From the NCBI GenBank assembly GCA_028583685.1, contig JAMXIF010001253.1, forward strand, positions 27,037,917 through 27,101,916: a DNA stretch of 64,000 nt, read 5' to 3'. The translations under genes and the position numbers were made by a program. Shown here piece by piece: positions 1 to 10,745 of the stretch. The first letter of the stretch is position 1; the number at the start of each line of letters is the position of its first letter. Origin of the DNA: Petaurus breviceps papuanus. Its lineage: Eukaryota > Chordata > Mammalia > Diprotodontia > Petauridae. The notes under the pieces are model-generated. The model was not told the DNA's origin and did not search any database. It saw only the letters and a list, made by a program, of their open reading frames with translations.

Positions 1-160
1 CTGGGCCATTGCTAGTCATGTTGACTTCTGTCTTGCCACTGGACTTTGATGACTGGAAGAGAGAGTGAGTCCGATGACTTTGTACAACTCTGACTCACTT
101 AAAATCCAATTCACTAACAAGTCAGAGTGATATCATTGGTCCTTTTCAAAATGAAGGAAA
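1..160 (+). repeat. 3' part of marsupial repeat 'S' (SINE-like tail)
   Basis: The segment reads 'ggactttgatgactggaagag ...', then 'cacttaaaatccaattcac' and 'atatcattggtccttttca', ending near 'aatgaagg'. The same ordered blocks recur at 53691-53815 and 54720-54880, which shows it is an interspersed repeat. I recognise the ending (tcattggtcctcttcgagaa... aaggacaaacaa) as common in marsupial genomes but cannot give a certain family name. The 5' part lies outside the window. Confidence 0.55.
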
Positions 161-384
161 AATTACAATAGGGAAGTCAGGAAATGCAGGAATTTGGGAC
201 ATCTTGGTGGGGGAAATTGTAACATATTCAGTTTTGGACATGTTGAAATTAAGATGTCTATTTGACATTTCTTGTTGCCACTGCTACTTCTTCTGCTGAG
301 AATAATGATGTTCAGATCTTTGGCAGAAAAGGCAGAAAAAAAGAAAAACTTCTTACCCTTGGACATAAATCTCATTGTTCCCTA

Positions 385-965
385 TATTGTTCCCTCAGAA
401 TTTTGGCTTCTTGCTTTTCTTCTGTTTGGCAGGAAATTCTCAAACTCATATAACCCCTATTACCTTCAGGATCAAATATAAAACCCTTTCTTTGATTTTT
501 AATAGCATTCACAACCTGACTTTTTCCTATCTTTGCAGGATTTTTACAATTTATTCCCCTCCACATGGTCTATGATCCCATTACACTGGACTACTGCTGT
601 TCCTTATACACAACACTCCATTTACCAACTCCGTATGATTTTGTCTAGACACTCCCCATGGGCAAAAAATACACTCCCTTCTCTGTTTGACCTCTAGATT
701 AACTGACTTCCTTCAAAAAACAGCTCAAATCCTACCTGCTACAAGACACCTTACCTAGTACCCTTCCACGCTAGAACTGTCCCTCTGAGATTACCGCCAG
801 TTTAACCTGTCTGTATTACGCATGTACATAGTTGTTCTCACGTTGCTTGCTTCCATTATAATATGAGCTGCTTAAGGGCAGGGACTGATTGACCTTTCTT
901 GGTATCCCTGTTATTTACCACAATGCTTTGCACATGGGGAGTACTTCATAAATGCTTATTATATA
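385..965 (+). mobile_element. L2 LINE 3' part
   Basis: An old L2 copy in sense orientation. It has the typical stretch for the end of ORF2 ('cttccttcaaaaaacagctc', 'cctacctgctacaagacacc'), followed by the 3' UTR signature 'gagctgcttaagggcaggga', 'acaatgctttgcacatgggg' and 'cttcataaatgcttatta'. It is heavily mutated with no usable frame. Confidence 0.75.
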
Positions 966-1154
966 ACTGGGCCTGTTGGGGTCCCCAGAAAGAGTAGATC
1001 GTCCACAAAGAAAGAAAAGAAAATTTAGAATAGACAGGAAGGAAAAGGAAATAATGAGTAGCACAATACGAAGGAAAAGTGATGAGCAAAAGATATCCAT
1101 GAAATGCTTGAATAACTAAGTGCTGCTCTTGATAAAAAGACGGGATTTCAGCAT

Positions 1155-1290
1155 GTTTTTCAATAAATTAACAGCTCTTTTCAATCAACAAATATGTATT
1201 TCACACCTTTCTCTGCACCAGAGATATGAAGACAGGAATGAAAGAGTCCCTGCCCTCCAGGAGTTTACCTCAGAAACTAGCTAATACAAG
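1155..1290 (-). mobile_element. L2 LINE 3' end, antisense
   Basis: Reads as the reverse complement of the L2 3' terminus: 'caatcaacaaatatgtattt', 'tctctgcaccagagatatga', then 'gagtccctgccctccaggag'. A short 5'-truncated relic. Confidence 0.6.
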
Positions 1291-1924
1291 ATTTTGAAAT
1301 GAGGGACTTTGTTTCATAGACATTATCTGAGGAACTCATTTGGTAGGATTTATAGTTCCCTTCCTACTTGGACCTTCCAGTGCTCCTCATTTTTTTTAGT
1401 GTCTTGATGTTAGTCAACTCCTCTGGGCTTTGGCTTGTTTGATACACTCCATTGGTGATTAACCTATACTCATGGGAAGAATCATTAGCTATCCAAAGAT
1501 CTAGCGCCAGGAACTAAATAACACTTATTGAGGGGAAATGAATTTGAGCAACCAAAAGGTTTTGCTTGTTATCTTGTTTTTTAAGGTACAGTACTTTGGA
1601 GAAGAGGTGACAAAAAAAGTCCTTTGGGGATCAGTTGGTTCTTCAACTTGTGTGTTGCTTTTCCTTCAGATCAGATTCTGTGCCTAACACAAGATTAAAT
1701 ATCTACCTATAGGCATATTTGAAATCTTAAATTTTTTGTTGCAGTCTACTAATGGCAATTCACCAGCAGAATGACCTAGACCATCATTGTCAAGAAAATG
1801 GAAACAGACAACCAGAATCAGAAAGTTACCTTAGGACTTTACTAGTCTTTAATATCAAACCAGATCAAACTTGGAACTGGGAGTTCCATGACACTAGCTA
1901 ACCCATAGAAATAGTAGAGACTAG
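1291..1924. other. No recognised feature
   Basis: AT-rich DNA with no frame of note and no repeat family I recognise. Confidence 0.5.
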
Positions 1925-2105
1925 AAATCCTTTTCTGTTTTTAATAGTATTTTAATTTTTCAAATTACATGTATAGACAATATTAATATTCATTTCCACA
2001 ACTTTTTTAGTTCCGAATCTTCTCCCGCCCTACTCTTCCCCTTCCCTGAGACAGTAAGCAATCTGATATAGGTTATATATATTTGATTTTGTTTAAAAAA
2101 AACTA
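1925..2105 (-). mobile_element. L1 3' terminus, antisense
   Basis: 'ttttaatagtattttaattt' followed by 'caaattacatgtatagacaa', a C-rich block 'cttctcccgccctactcttc' and 'gacagtaagcaatctgatat' is the reverse complement of the marsupial L1 3' UTR, including its purine-rich tract. The copy is 5' truncated. Confidence 0.65.
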
Positions 2106-2349
2106 TAGAAATCCCTTTCAAAAGTATAGGCAAAGTTTATAATTCCTCCTTATCCTTCTTTATTATTCAAACAAATTTTGCTCTAGAAGCATGAAATCAA
2201 AGACTCTCAGATTATAAAATGACCTAGAGGCCAAATAACCTAAACAGAATTCCCCCTACAACATTCTGAAAAGTAGTCAATGTTCAATCCAATTTTTGCA
2301 CGAAAGCCAGCAATGAGATCATAGTAGAAAAAAAAAATAAGAAGAGAAG

Positions 2350-3605
2350 AGAAACAGAACATATACCTCTCACAGTTGAGGGGAAGAGAGGTATACTTAA
2401 CCAAACAAAAGATAGAGGCAATTTCAAAAGGATAGATTAAGCAATAAAATAATAGGTAAAAAGATAAAACTTTTACAAAAGCAAAAGCTTTTGCTTACAC
2501 AAAATTGATACACTTAGAAAATAAGAAGGAAAATACTTAAATGAAATAAAAAAATTTATGTAAAATATTGCTGATAATGGTATAGTATCCAGTACACATA
2601 TATCTAGGTATATATGTATATGCATGTATATGTATATATGCACACATATATGCACATATGTATATTACATATACAGACAGATTCATGCTTATATATAAAA
2701 GCCATTGCAAAACAAAGGCTGTGAAAACAATTCTCAAAAGAATATTTGCAAAATATTTCTATTCCCATAAAAATGCTCCAAATCACTAATGGTAAGAGAA
2801 CTATAAATCAAAACACCCTTAGAATTCCCTTTATACCCTGCAAATTGGCCAAAATGTCCCAAAAATGGCAACAATGTTTAAGGAATTGTGGTATGATAGG
2901 CTTTTAAATGATATTACCATTTTGGAAAGCAATTTTAGAATTTTGCAAATAAAGTGACTAAAATGTTGATTCCCTTTGAACCAGTTGTCATTACCAGGAT
3001 TATACCCCAAGGAAACCATTAATGAGAAGAAAACCTTCATATATTTCAAAATATTTACAGAAGTACTTTTTGTGACAGCTCAGGATCAGAAATAAAGTAA
3101 ATGTCTCTTATTTGGGAGTGGCTAAACAAATTGTGGTACATGAATGTAATGGTATATTAATTACTGTGATACAAGAAATTAAACATATGATGGGTACAGT
3201 ATGTAGAAGCATGGAAAAAATCTATGCAAACTGACACTAAGTGGGCTAAAAAGGGACAAGAAAATAATACACATAATAACTTCAGAAATGTAAGTGGAAA
3301 GAACAATACACCAAAAAATCAAAAGTAAATGTAACAAAATTATAAAAATCAAGTAGGTCTCAAATAAATAGATGTGAAAGTATATTTCCAACCCATCCTT
3401 TGGTCGAGGGGGGAGGTCTGTAGGTGTTACAATCATACATGTTGATTCAGTTGTACTGATTATTTTTCCTTTCTAAAAAAAAAATACTCTTTGTTATATG
3501 AGATGGCTCTCTGGGAGGAGAAGAATGGGGAAGGATTTTTGTGTTTACTATGATGATGTAAGAAACAGAATATATCAATAAAACTTACTTATTTTTTTAA
3601 ATATA
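2350..3605 (+). mobile_element. Old L1 LINE, 3' portion
   Basis: Degenerate ORF2 end and 3' UTR of an L1. Landmarks are 'aaaatgctccaaatcactaa', 'ccctttgaaccagttgtcat', 'attataccccaaggaaacca', 'ttgggagtggctaaacaaat' and the terminal 'gagatggctctctgggagga', ending 'aatatatcaataaaacttac' with an AATAAA signal. A TA/CA-rich simple repeat interrupts it at 2596-2690. No open frame is retained. Confidence 0.7.
2596..2690. repeat. TATA/CACA-rich microsatellite
   Basis: Alternating tatatg, tatgca and cacata units inside the L1 remnant. The histidine/isoleucine/tyrosine-rich frames read here on the minus strand are products of this simple repeat. Confidence 0.8.
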
Positions 3606-3699
3606 AAGAAAGCCCTAAATATTTGGGAGGTGGGGTGTGGGAAGGAAGAGATTCAGGGACTATTTTCCAAGGCACCCAATTCTACTTCTGAAGAGCTCT

Positions 3700-4045
3700 A
3701 ATTGATAGGAAGTTTCTCATTTTATTAAAATGAAATTTGTACTTTTGAGAATTCCATCCATTTCTTCAAGTTCTATTCCTTGGGGCAAAAATGAATGTCA
3801 CATACCTGGTCTACATGATATGTCTTCACATATTTATACACTGTCATCTTAGCACCTGGAAATCTCTTCTCCAGGTAAATTGCCTTCAATTTCTTCAATT
3901 AATCCTTATGTGACATGATATACCATCTTAGTTGTTCTCCATTTTATGAATACCCTTCTAAAAATGTGACTCCCATAACTTCCCTTTTCACAGACCTCTA
4001 CCACAACTGAGTGATTAATCCCTTTAACCACACATGTATTTAAAG
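3700..4045 (-). mobile_element. L3/CR1 LINE 3' part, antisense
   Basis: The antisense CR1/L3 pattern is visible: 'tctattccttggggcaaaaa', 'tcttcacatatttatacact', 'aatctcttctccaggtaaat', 'cttcaattaatccttatgtg' and 'acatgatataccatcttagt'. An old relic without coding capacity. Confidence 0.6.
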
Positions 4046-4084
4046 TTCTGCTTTTGAATGCAAATTGATATCCTGTACCTCAGT

Positions 4085-4215
4085 GACAGCAAAAAGTGAA
4101 TACGGAGCTAGTTTTGGAGACAGGAAAACCTTGGTTCAAATACCTCTTTTGACATAAAGAGGATGTGTAGGCAAGTCACAACTTCTCAATGGCCCAGGAA
4201 AATATCTGAAGACCA
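4085..4215 (+). mobile_element. CORE-SINE (MIR/THER-like) fragment
   Basis: A head of the form 'gagctagttttggagacagg' and 'aaaaccttggttcaaatacc' (degenerate B box) followed by 'ggatgtgtaggcaagtcaca' matches the layout of tRNA-derived mammalian CORE-SINEs. Strongly mutated. Confidence 0.5.
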
Positions 4216-4686
4216 TAAATTGCAGAATGTGTTCTCATTTTATTGGTAAAGGGAATTTTCTCTCCGGCAATGCAAATACCAAAGAAATCACAAGTCCAGT
4301 CTAAAAAAATATTAGAAGATATTAACTTTGATGTCATCCTTTCCCCTTCATCACCTCTACTATATAGGAAGCCTGACTCTCTTAAAAACAAAATGAACAT
4401 ACTGTCCTTGTGTCATAGAGTTAATAGTCAATCATTAGAATAGTGAAACAATCATGACCAGAAGAGTTGGAGAAAAGAATGGTGAACAGAAATGGAGACC
4501 AATGCCAACAGTTTTTTAAAGCCTTTTAAAGTTAAGGTCGAAAAACACCTACAAACTCTTTTCATAAGGCAAATATTGTCCTGATACCTAAACTTGGGAA
4601 AGGATAAAAATAAGGTAATTTAATTCATGAATTTGATTTTTATAATTTTAATAAAATTTTCACAAAAATACTGCAGAAATATATAA

Positions 4687-4687
<1 letters not shown>

Positions 4688-4719
<32 letters not shown>
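4688..4719. repeat. (AT)n microsatellite in L1
   Basis: About 32 bases of perfect alternating AT inside the degenerate L1. Confidence 0.9.
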
Positions 4720-4726
<7 letters not shown>

Positions 4727-6389
4727 GTTTGTTTAATATGATAGAGTTGAATTTATATCAGATTTGCAAGGAAAATTAAACATTAGGGAATTAATGTAGA
4801 TAATATTAAAAAGAAAAGTATCTAAAACCACATGATGTCAATTGGTTCAGAAAAAGTATTTGACAAAGTAAAACATTTCTTACTAAAAACACATAAAGCA
4901 TAGGCAGAAAAGGATTGTTTTTAATATGAGAGACTGATCTTTGTAAAATTAAAAACTATCCAATGAGGAAATGCTTTCACAATAAACACATAAATCAAAA
5001 CAAGAATACTCCATTTTGCTTCTTTTATTTAATATTGTTCAAGAAAAGTTAGCAATGGCAATTAGAAAAGAAAAATACATTGAAGATGGAAAACAGACAA
5101 AGAGGATATAAAATTTTCCTTAATTGTGGATGACATGATTAAGACAATTGATAACTTCATCAAAGTAGCTAAATTCAAAATATGCATACAAAATCAGTTT
5201 GATAATAACAAAATTCAGGAGGAAATAAGGAAAAGGGAAACCCAATTAAATATATCTACAAGATTAATAAAATGTCTGATAATCTATTAAGGCACTCTCA
5301 TGATGTGTAATGATGAAAATATAAGATATTCCTTAAAGAAATTAAGGACAATTTAAATAGCTAAAAGAACATTCAGCACTCATGGTTGGGCCATGCCAAT
5401 AATTAATAACAATGATTTTATTCTTACTAAATAAATATATAGATTTAGTGGTATTCCAATTAAATCACAAAGGGGCAGATTGCAGAATTACACAAAATAA
5501 TGATAAAAGTTATTTGAGGAAACAAAAGCTCTTTAGTCTCAATAAATATATTTTAAAAATTGGCCCAGAGATGAAATAAGACTACCAATCTTTAAACCTT
5601 ACTACTGAATAGTAATCAATCAAAATATTTGATGCTGGTTAAAAACTGGAAAAAATAGATTAGTAGAAAAAAACTATGTAAAAGAATCACAAATTACTTA
5701 TTTGAATATCTCAATATTTTCTAAACCCCAAAACTTAAATTAGTTGGAAAACTGTCTATTTTTTAAAAGAAATGCTGGGGAAATCAGAAAGGAGATTACA
5801 GATATTAAATTTAGATGAATATCTTAGACCCTATATTCAAATAAATGAATCAAGATCTGAATATTAACAATGTTAATATGAAAATGCTAAAAGAGAACAA
5901 AATGAGGTACCATTCAGTTATGGCTATGGGGAGAAATCTTTACTGAAAAAAGAAAAGAAGTAAAAAGATTTGGTAGACGTTTTAAATATAATGAATTTTT
6001 AAGAATTTTGCCCAAACAAAATTCATGCAACTAGGATAAAAAGGGAAGCAGTCAATTAGGAAGAAAATTATATGTATCAATTATATCTGATAGTCTTATT
6101 ATTCCAGATATATAGAGAACTAATACATAAATAACATTAAAGGTCAATATATACATACATGTCAAAAAAACATGAACAAGCATTTTTTTAAATAAGAATT
6201 GAACAACCAGCAAAAACAGAAACCCAAACAAATCTGAGCTTTCACCTTACCCCCAGAAAATTTCCAATAATGACAAAAGATTGGAATAGTCAGTAATAAA
6301 AAGCAATTTGGAATTACACTAAGAAAAATGTTAAATACTCATGCTTTTTCATCCATATATTTCACTTCAAGGTATTTATCCAAAAAAGG

Positions 6390-6789
6390 NNNNNNNNNNN
6401 NNNNNNNNNNNNNNNNNNNNNNNNNNNNNNNNNNNNNNNNNNNNNNNNNNNNNNNNNNNNNNNNNNNNNNNNNNNNNNNNNNNNNNNNNNNNNNNNNNNN
6501 NNNNNNNNNNNNNNNNNNNNNNNNNNNNNNNNNNNNNNNNNNNNNNNNNNNNNNNNNNNNNNNNNNNNNNNNNNNNNNNNNNNNNNNNNNNNNNNNNNNN
6601 NNNNNNNNNNNNNNNNNNNNNNNNNNNNNNNNNNNNNNNNNNNNNNNNNNNNNNNNNNNNNNNNNNNNNNNNNNNNNNNNNNNNNNNNNNNNNNNNNNNN
6701 NNNNNNNNNNNNNNNNNNNNNNNNNNNNNNNNNNNNNNNNNNNNNNNNNNNNNNNNNNNNNNNNNNNNNNNNNNNNNNNNNNNNNNNNN
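6390..6789. other. Assembly gap (400 N)
   Basis: An unbroken run of N. Frames that span it (6328-6883, both strands) are artefacts because no base is known. The gap length may be an estimate or a placeholder. Confidence 0.99.
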
Positions 6790-6790
6790 T

Positions 6791-6939
6791 TTGATCCTGC
6801 TCCTCTATACACTAGCACTCCATCTTTTTGTAGTAGCAAAAATTGGAAATGAAGTTACTATCCCTCGATTGAAGAATGGCTAAGCAAATTTTGGTACATG
6901 AATGCAATGGAGTGCTAGTGTATAGAGGAGAAGGATCAA
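6791..6939. repeat. 33-bp inverted repeat beside the gap
   Basis: 6791-6823 is the reverse complement of 6907-6939 with one mismatch (32 of 33), separated by 83 bases. The right arm fits the expected L1 sequence after 'ggtacatgaatgcaatggag'. The left arm replaces the L1 text expected before 'ctttttgtagtagcaaaaat'. The left arm therefore looks like a fold-back copy of the right arm. Confidence 0.9.
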
Positions 6940-7029
6940 TATGATTAATTGAAAGAAGTACAGGAAGATTGACATGAACTGGTTCACAAAGAAGAGCCAG
7001 GAAAATAATTTACAAAATGAAGCATTGGA

Positions 7030-7210
7030 GCAGGCCTATCCTGTCTCCTCATTTAAACAAGAAACTCTTCAATGGCAGGCTCTATCTCTTTCTTCCATTT
7101 TACCTAGACACTTTACCACTAGTGCTACTCCCAGTGCTATATTGACTTTTTATCTCTCTTACCTGGCACAATAACTCATGTGTAATAGGCAATCAACAAT
7201 TACTTATGGA
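7030..7210 (+). mobile_element. L2 3' end-like relic
   Basis: 'ttcaatggcaggctctatct' followed by 'gtgctatattgactttttat', 'acctggcacaataactcatg' and 'aataggcaatcaacaattac' resembles a badly worn L2 3' UTR. Tentative. Confidence 0.4.
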
Positions 7211-7369
7211 GATGAATTGAAAGGATGATTTTTTTCTCTCATCCTGTATTTTATTGCCTCATTCCTGAGCAACCTCTCTTATAGTGCTATTCTTAGCAAA
7301 ATAAGGCAATATATAGATCCCATAATTGTCCATTTATGTGACTTTGACACTGATTGAGTGGCCGAAGTC

Positions 7370-7790
7370 AAAGAGTCATTGCTAATGATTTGATGTCCAC
7401 TGGGAAGAAAATCTGCAGTGAAGGGTCTGCCTGAGATTAGTGCTCAGTCTTACGCCAGTCATTTATGACATTGCCTTGGAAAAAGTAATTAAATGGAATG
7501 CTTATCAAACATGAAGATGACACAAAGCTGAAGCTAGTTGCAAACATCCTGAGTGACAGAGACAAGACTCAAAAAGACAAATTAGGGCATGAATTTTAAT
7601 AGGGAATAGTGTAAAGTGTTCAATTTGTTTTCAAAAATCAATTTCATAAATATATGGAAATGGAACAGTTAAATAAAAAATGTCAGAAAAAGGTATCCAG
7701 ATTTCAGTGAACTATAAGCTCAATATTAGCCAAGATTATATGCTGGGCAAACTATGAATTTATAACAGTGTTGAATTTTGCTAAGTGCTT
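7370..7790 (+). mobile_element. L3/CR1 LINE, part 1 (split by L1)
   Basis: The sense L3/CR1 ORF2 end is recognisable: 'gcttatcaaacatgaagatg', 'acacaaagctgaagctagtt', 'gacaagactcaaaaagacaa', 'attttaatagggaatagtgt' and 'gtgaactataagctcaatat'. The same element resumes at 8340 with matching phase, so the L1 piece between is an insertion. Confidence 0.75.
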
Positions 7791-7794
7791 CAGT

Positions 7795-8335
7795 TAAGGT
7801 GCAATATACATAGAAATATCCAAAATAGCCCCACTTTTTTAGTACGGAAAAATACTGGAAACATAGTAGATGTTCCTTGAAAAGAGATTGGCAAAATAAA
7901 TTGTGTCTTGTAAATGTAATAAAGTATTACTGGGATGCAATAAACTATGTATATGAAGCATTGTTAGAAGCATGAGAAGATATGTATGAACTTATGAAAA
8001 GGGAAGAAAATAGAAACAGGAAAGATATTTACAGCATGTAAACATTGAACTCCAGCTTGTCCCCACCAAAATAGATGAAAAAAAATTCCCCCTCCCTGCT
8101 TTACAGAGAATCATGGGTGTGAAATATTGCATGTGGGACATCATGAGTGTGGAATACTGTGTATCTTGTCAGAATTTATTGGTGTACTGATTTGTTTTAC
8201 TGCACTTTTTAAAAAATTCTTTGTGATAAGGGATGGCTCTCTATAGGATTAGGAGAGAGAGGATCTATTCAATATTGAAGATGATGTAAAAGCAAAAGGT
8301 ATCAATAAAAATGTAAAAATAAAATAAATCAAAGA
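7795..8335 (+). mobile_element. L1 3' end inserted in L3/CR1
   Basis: A 5'-truncated L1 tail: 'attggcaaaataaattgtgt', 'gtggaatactgtgtatcttg', 'gataagggatggctctctat' and 'aggtatcaataaaaatgtaa', closing with an A-rich tail. It belongs to the same tail type as 3480-3590 and splits an older L3 copy. Confidence 0.7.
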
Positions 8336-8339
8336 ATAT

Positions 8340-8985
8340 GTCAAGAATGTGATAAAGAAGCTAAAAATGAAAAAAGTAAACATGTATTTCATTAAGAAAA
8401 GCAAAGTGTTCAAAATTAGGAAGGTGATAGTCTTGCCAAGCTGTGTCCTTATCAAACCTCATCTGGAGTATTGTGTTCAGTTCTGAGGCCCACATTTTTA
8501 AAAAGATATTGATGAGCTAAGGAAAGATCAGATAAAGGCAACTAAAATGGTAAAGGATCTGGAATTCATGACAGCTGAAGGCTGGCTGAAGTACTTGAGG
8601 GTGCATAGAGAAAGAGCAACTAAGGAAAAAGTTTTTTAATTGTCTTTAATAATTTGAAATTATCTCCTGTAGAAAAAAAAAAGAGAATACTTTTTTTTTC
8701 CATTTGGTCTCAGAGAATGGAACTAGAAACAATGAGCAATAAATGGAGGCCTCAAGGAAGCAAATTAAATCTGGTTTAAAGGGAAAAAAAACTTGTTAAC
8801 GATTAGAGTTCTTCAAAAGTAAAATAGGCTTCCTCTGGAGGCAATTATTTCCCTTCACTTCAAGTCTTCAAGAAAAGGCTGAGTGACTGCTTGTGATGTA
8901 TGTTGAAGTAGGGATTCTTTTGGGAGTATGGGCTAGACTGCATGATTCCTGAGGTCTTGTGTAACATTCTGTGATCCTGTGTGAC
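8340..8985 (+). mobile_element. L3/CR1 LINE, part 2 with 3' terminus
   Basis: Continues the element from 7790: 'aattaggaaggtgatagtct', 'cctcatctggagtattgtgt', 'tcagttctgaggcccacatt', 'ttcttcaaaagtaaaatagg' and 'gactgcatgattcctgaggt', ending in the CR1-type terminus 'cattctgtgatcctgtgtga'. Non-coding relic. Confidence 0.8.
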
Positions 8986-8990
8986 ATTGC

Positions 8991-9425
8991 TGTAATGAGA
9001 GGAATAAAAAGAAGCCCTGACAGAGACAGAGTTCCAAACCAACAAATTCATTGAGCCTTTTATGCAAATGACTGTCTCAGCTAGTGACATGTACCACTGT
9101 ATACAGAGAACTCAAATGAGACCCTTAAACTCTGTGGTCTAGGCCTCTTCCTAAGCATCTCATTACTAACCCAAAGAGCTCAGCTAATGGAGTTTAAAGT
9201 GACAGAGTCTTTTATAGTGTAATAAAACCTTTTAAGATGTACTTCAGGGGCTTCTAATTCTCTCAGCAACATAGTAAATATAATGAACATAAAAATTATC
9301 CTCGCAGCTGTTGTATATGTCAGGAACAATAACACAATCTCAGCACGGCAGAAGACCAAAATAGCATCTGGTATTTTGATTCACCCAATTTAATCACATG
9401 GAGTTTGAACATTTACCATTTTACA
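8991..9425 (-). mobile_element. Possible solo LTR (ERVL/MaLR-like), fossil
   Basis: Bounded by TGTAAT... and ...TTTTACA. On the minus strand it has a TATA-like 'gcataaaagg' followed about 50 bases later by a short R/U5-like end (cttctttttattcctctc) and CATTACA. No clean target-site duplication is visible, so the boundaries and the call are tentative. It has no coding part and looks old. Confidence 0.4.
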
Positions 9426-10484
9426 CATTTTGTTTATTGATTTACAATATTTTTATAAGATTACAGGGAAAACCTATCTGGGAACACTAACTTACAACAG
9501 GCCCATTCTCCTCATTTCACGCATTGCCTCCAGTACTAGAAGAGCACTAATTTGTAACTTTTCAAAGTTCAAGGAGAGACTATAGTCTACAACTCAGCAT
9601 GAGTCAAAGGAGTCCAACAAAGAGTCCTCAAGTCTGCAAGGGAATTGTGAAGTCTCAGGGTCTTTGAATCAAGAAGGAAGGGGAAAAAACTTTTTTTAAA
9701 AACTGAAAATGTTTAACCATAATATTAGAATTTTAAAAAAACTGTAGAAAATGATAAGCATAGAGATTATAATTTTCCTACTCCTCAACTTCCTCATCTC
9801 CAGTAGTCGTCTTTTTTGACAACTACAGTATCTAATGAGATTCTTAGCACTACCTACTCTAGATGAATTAAATCTTATTTTCTTTTAAAATATTTAGAAT
9901 TTGAATCAGTGATAATTTATGTAGAAAGTAAAAGAGCTTTTCCCCAATAAAGACAAAATCACAATGTTTTCGGGTGCCATTGGCCAGATAATCTCCCTGA
10001 CTCCCCCCCCCCCCCCCCCTATCCCGTGGAGAAAAGAAAAAGGATCTTCGGCAGAATATGTCCCTTGTGTATGTGATTCTGAGACTTATACCACAAAAAG
10101 AATCTTAAGACACAGAATTTTGTTGATATTGATACTGGGAAGGGGTGGGGGAGTACTGGACTAATTGCTATGTTACAGATTTTGTCTCATGGTGTTCTGT
10201 TAACTGCTTTGTATTTCTTTTAGACTTTAAAAAATAGAGGGTTGGCTGAATACAAAAATAACCGCAGTCACTTGGTGTTCAAATTTTGTTGCATAATTTG
10301 AAAATCAATGATATTTAATAAAACACTAAATTAATATTAATTAAAAATTGAATAGTTAGTTGGCAAATCTCTTGTTCTAGAGATCTATAGTAAAAGTTAC
10401 AGTCTATAAGCGATGGCTCAGTTCATTCAGGAATATTTAACAATCCACTCCTCTGTCTTTAACTGGAGCAGTTTCTTGAGAGAG
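9426..10484. other. No recognised gene; contains poly-C run
   Basis: AT-rich unique-looking sequence. The only distinct element is the 17-C run at 10003-10019. The frame that crosses it encodes a proline run and has no family features. Confidence 0.5.
10003..10019. repeat. (C)17 homopolymer
   Basis: Seventeen consecutive C residues, a poly-G run on the other strand. Length is likely unstable in vivo and in sequencing. Confidence 0.95.
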
Positions 10485-10745
10485 ATCTAGCAGCGAGATG
10501 GTTCAGTAGGTCATATACTGAACTTGGAGGCAGGAAGACCTGGGTCCAAATTCTGCTTCTGATGATTAATTAGCTAGGTAACCCTAGGGAAATCGCTTAA
10601 CCTTTCAATCTAAGTTTCCTTATCTGTAAAATGGGGATAATCATAATGCCTACTTGAGATGGTTATTGTGATGATCAAATGAAATTATTTATGTAAAGCA
10701 CTTTAAGCATGATGAAAATGCTAGTTATTATTTTTGCTATTATAA
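10485..10745 (+). mobile_element. MIR/THER CORE-SINE, nearly full length
   Basis: A tRNA-like head ('gagatggttcagtaggtcat', 'agacctgggtccaaattctg'), a core ('gctaggtaaccctagggaaa') and an L2-type tail ('ccttatctgtaaaatgggga', 'gtgatgatcaaatgaaatta', 'tgtaaagcactttaagcatg') appear in order. An old insertion. Confidence 0.8.

Larger units (their letters stand above)
4530..7010 (+). mobile_element. Degenerate L1 LINE (ORF2 to near the 3' end), contains assembly gap
   Basis: A diverged L1 ORF2 runs through the segment. The motif before the reverse-transcriptase core, 'cctgatacctaaacttggga', lies at about 4580. 'gaaaaagtatttgacaaagt' (EK-FDKV) lies at about 4850 and 'attgtggatgacatgattaa' (the degenerate xxDD region) at about 5125. 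The ORF2 C-terminal end lies at 6830-6910 ('gtagtagcaaaaattggaaa', 'gattgaagaatggctaagca'). No intact frame remains. The 400-N gap and an inverted repeat at its right edge make 6380-6940 unreliable. Confidence 0.7.

Noticed and set aside
2479-2496. 18-bp perfect palindrome (aagcaaaagcttttgctt)
   Set aside because: Short, AT-rich and within an old L1; expected by chance in this composition.
6328-6883. Open frames of 166-180 codons on both strands
   Set aside because: They consist mostly of unknown bases in the assembly gap.
8984-9432. Target duplication around the LTR-like piece at 8991-9425
   Set aside because: Flanks 'acattgc' and 'cattttg' agree only partly and are not equally placed, so the boundary remains unproven.
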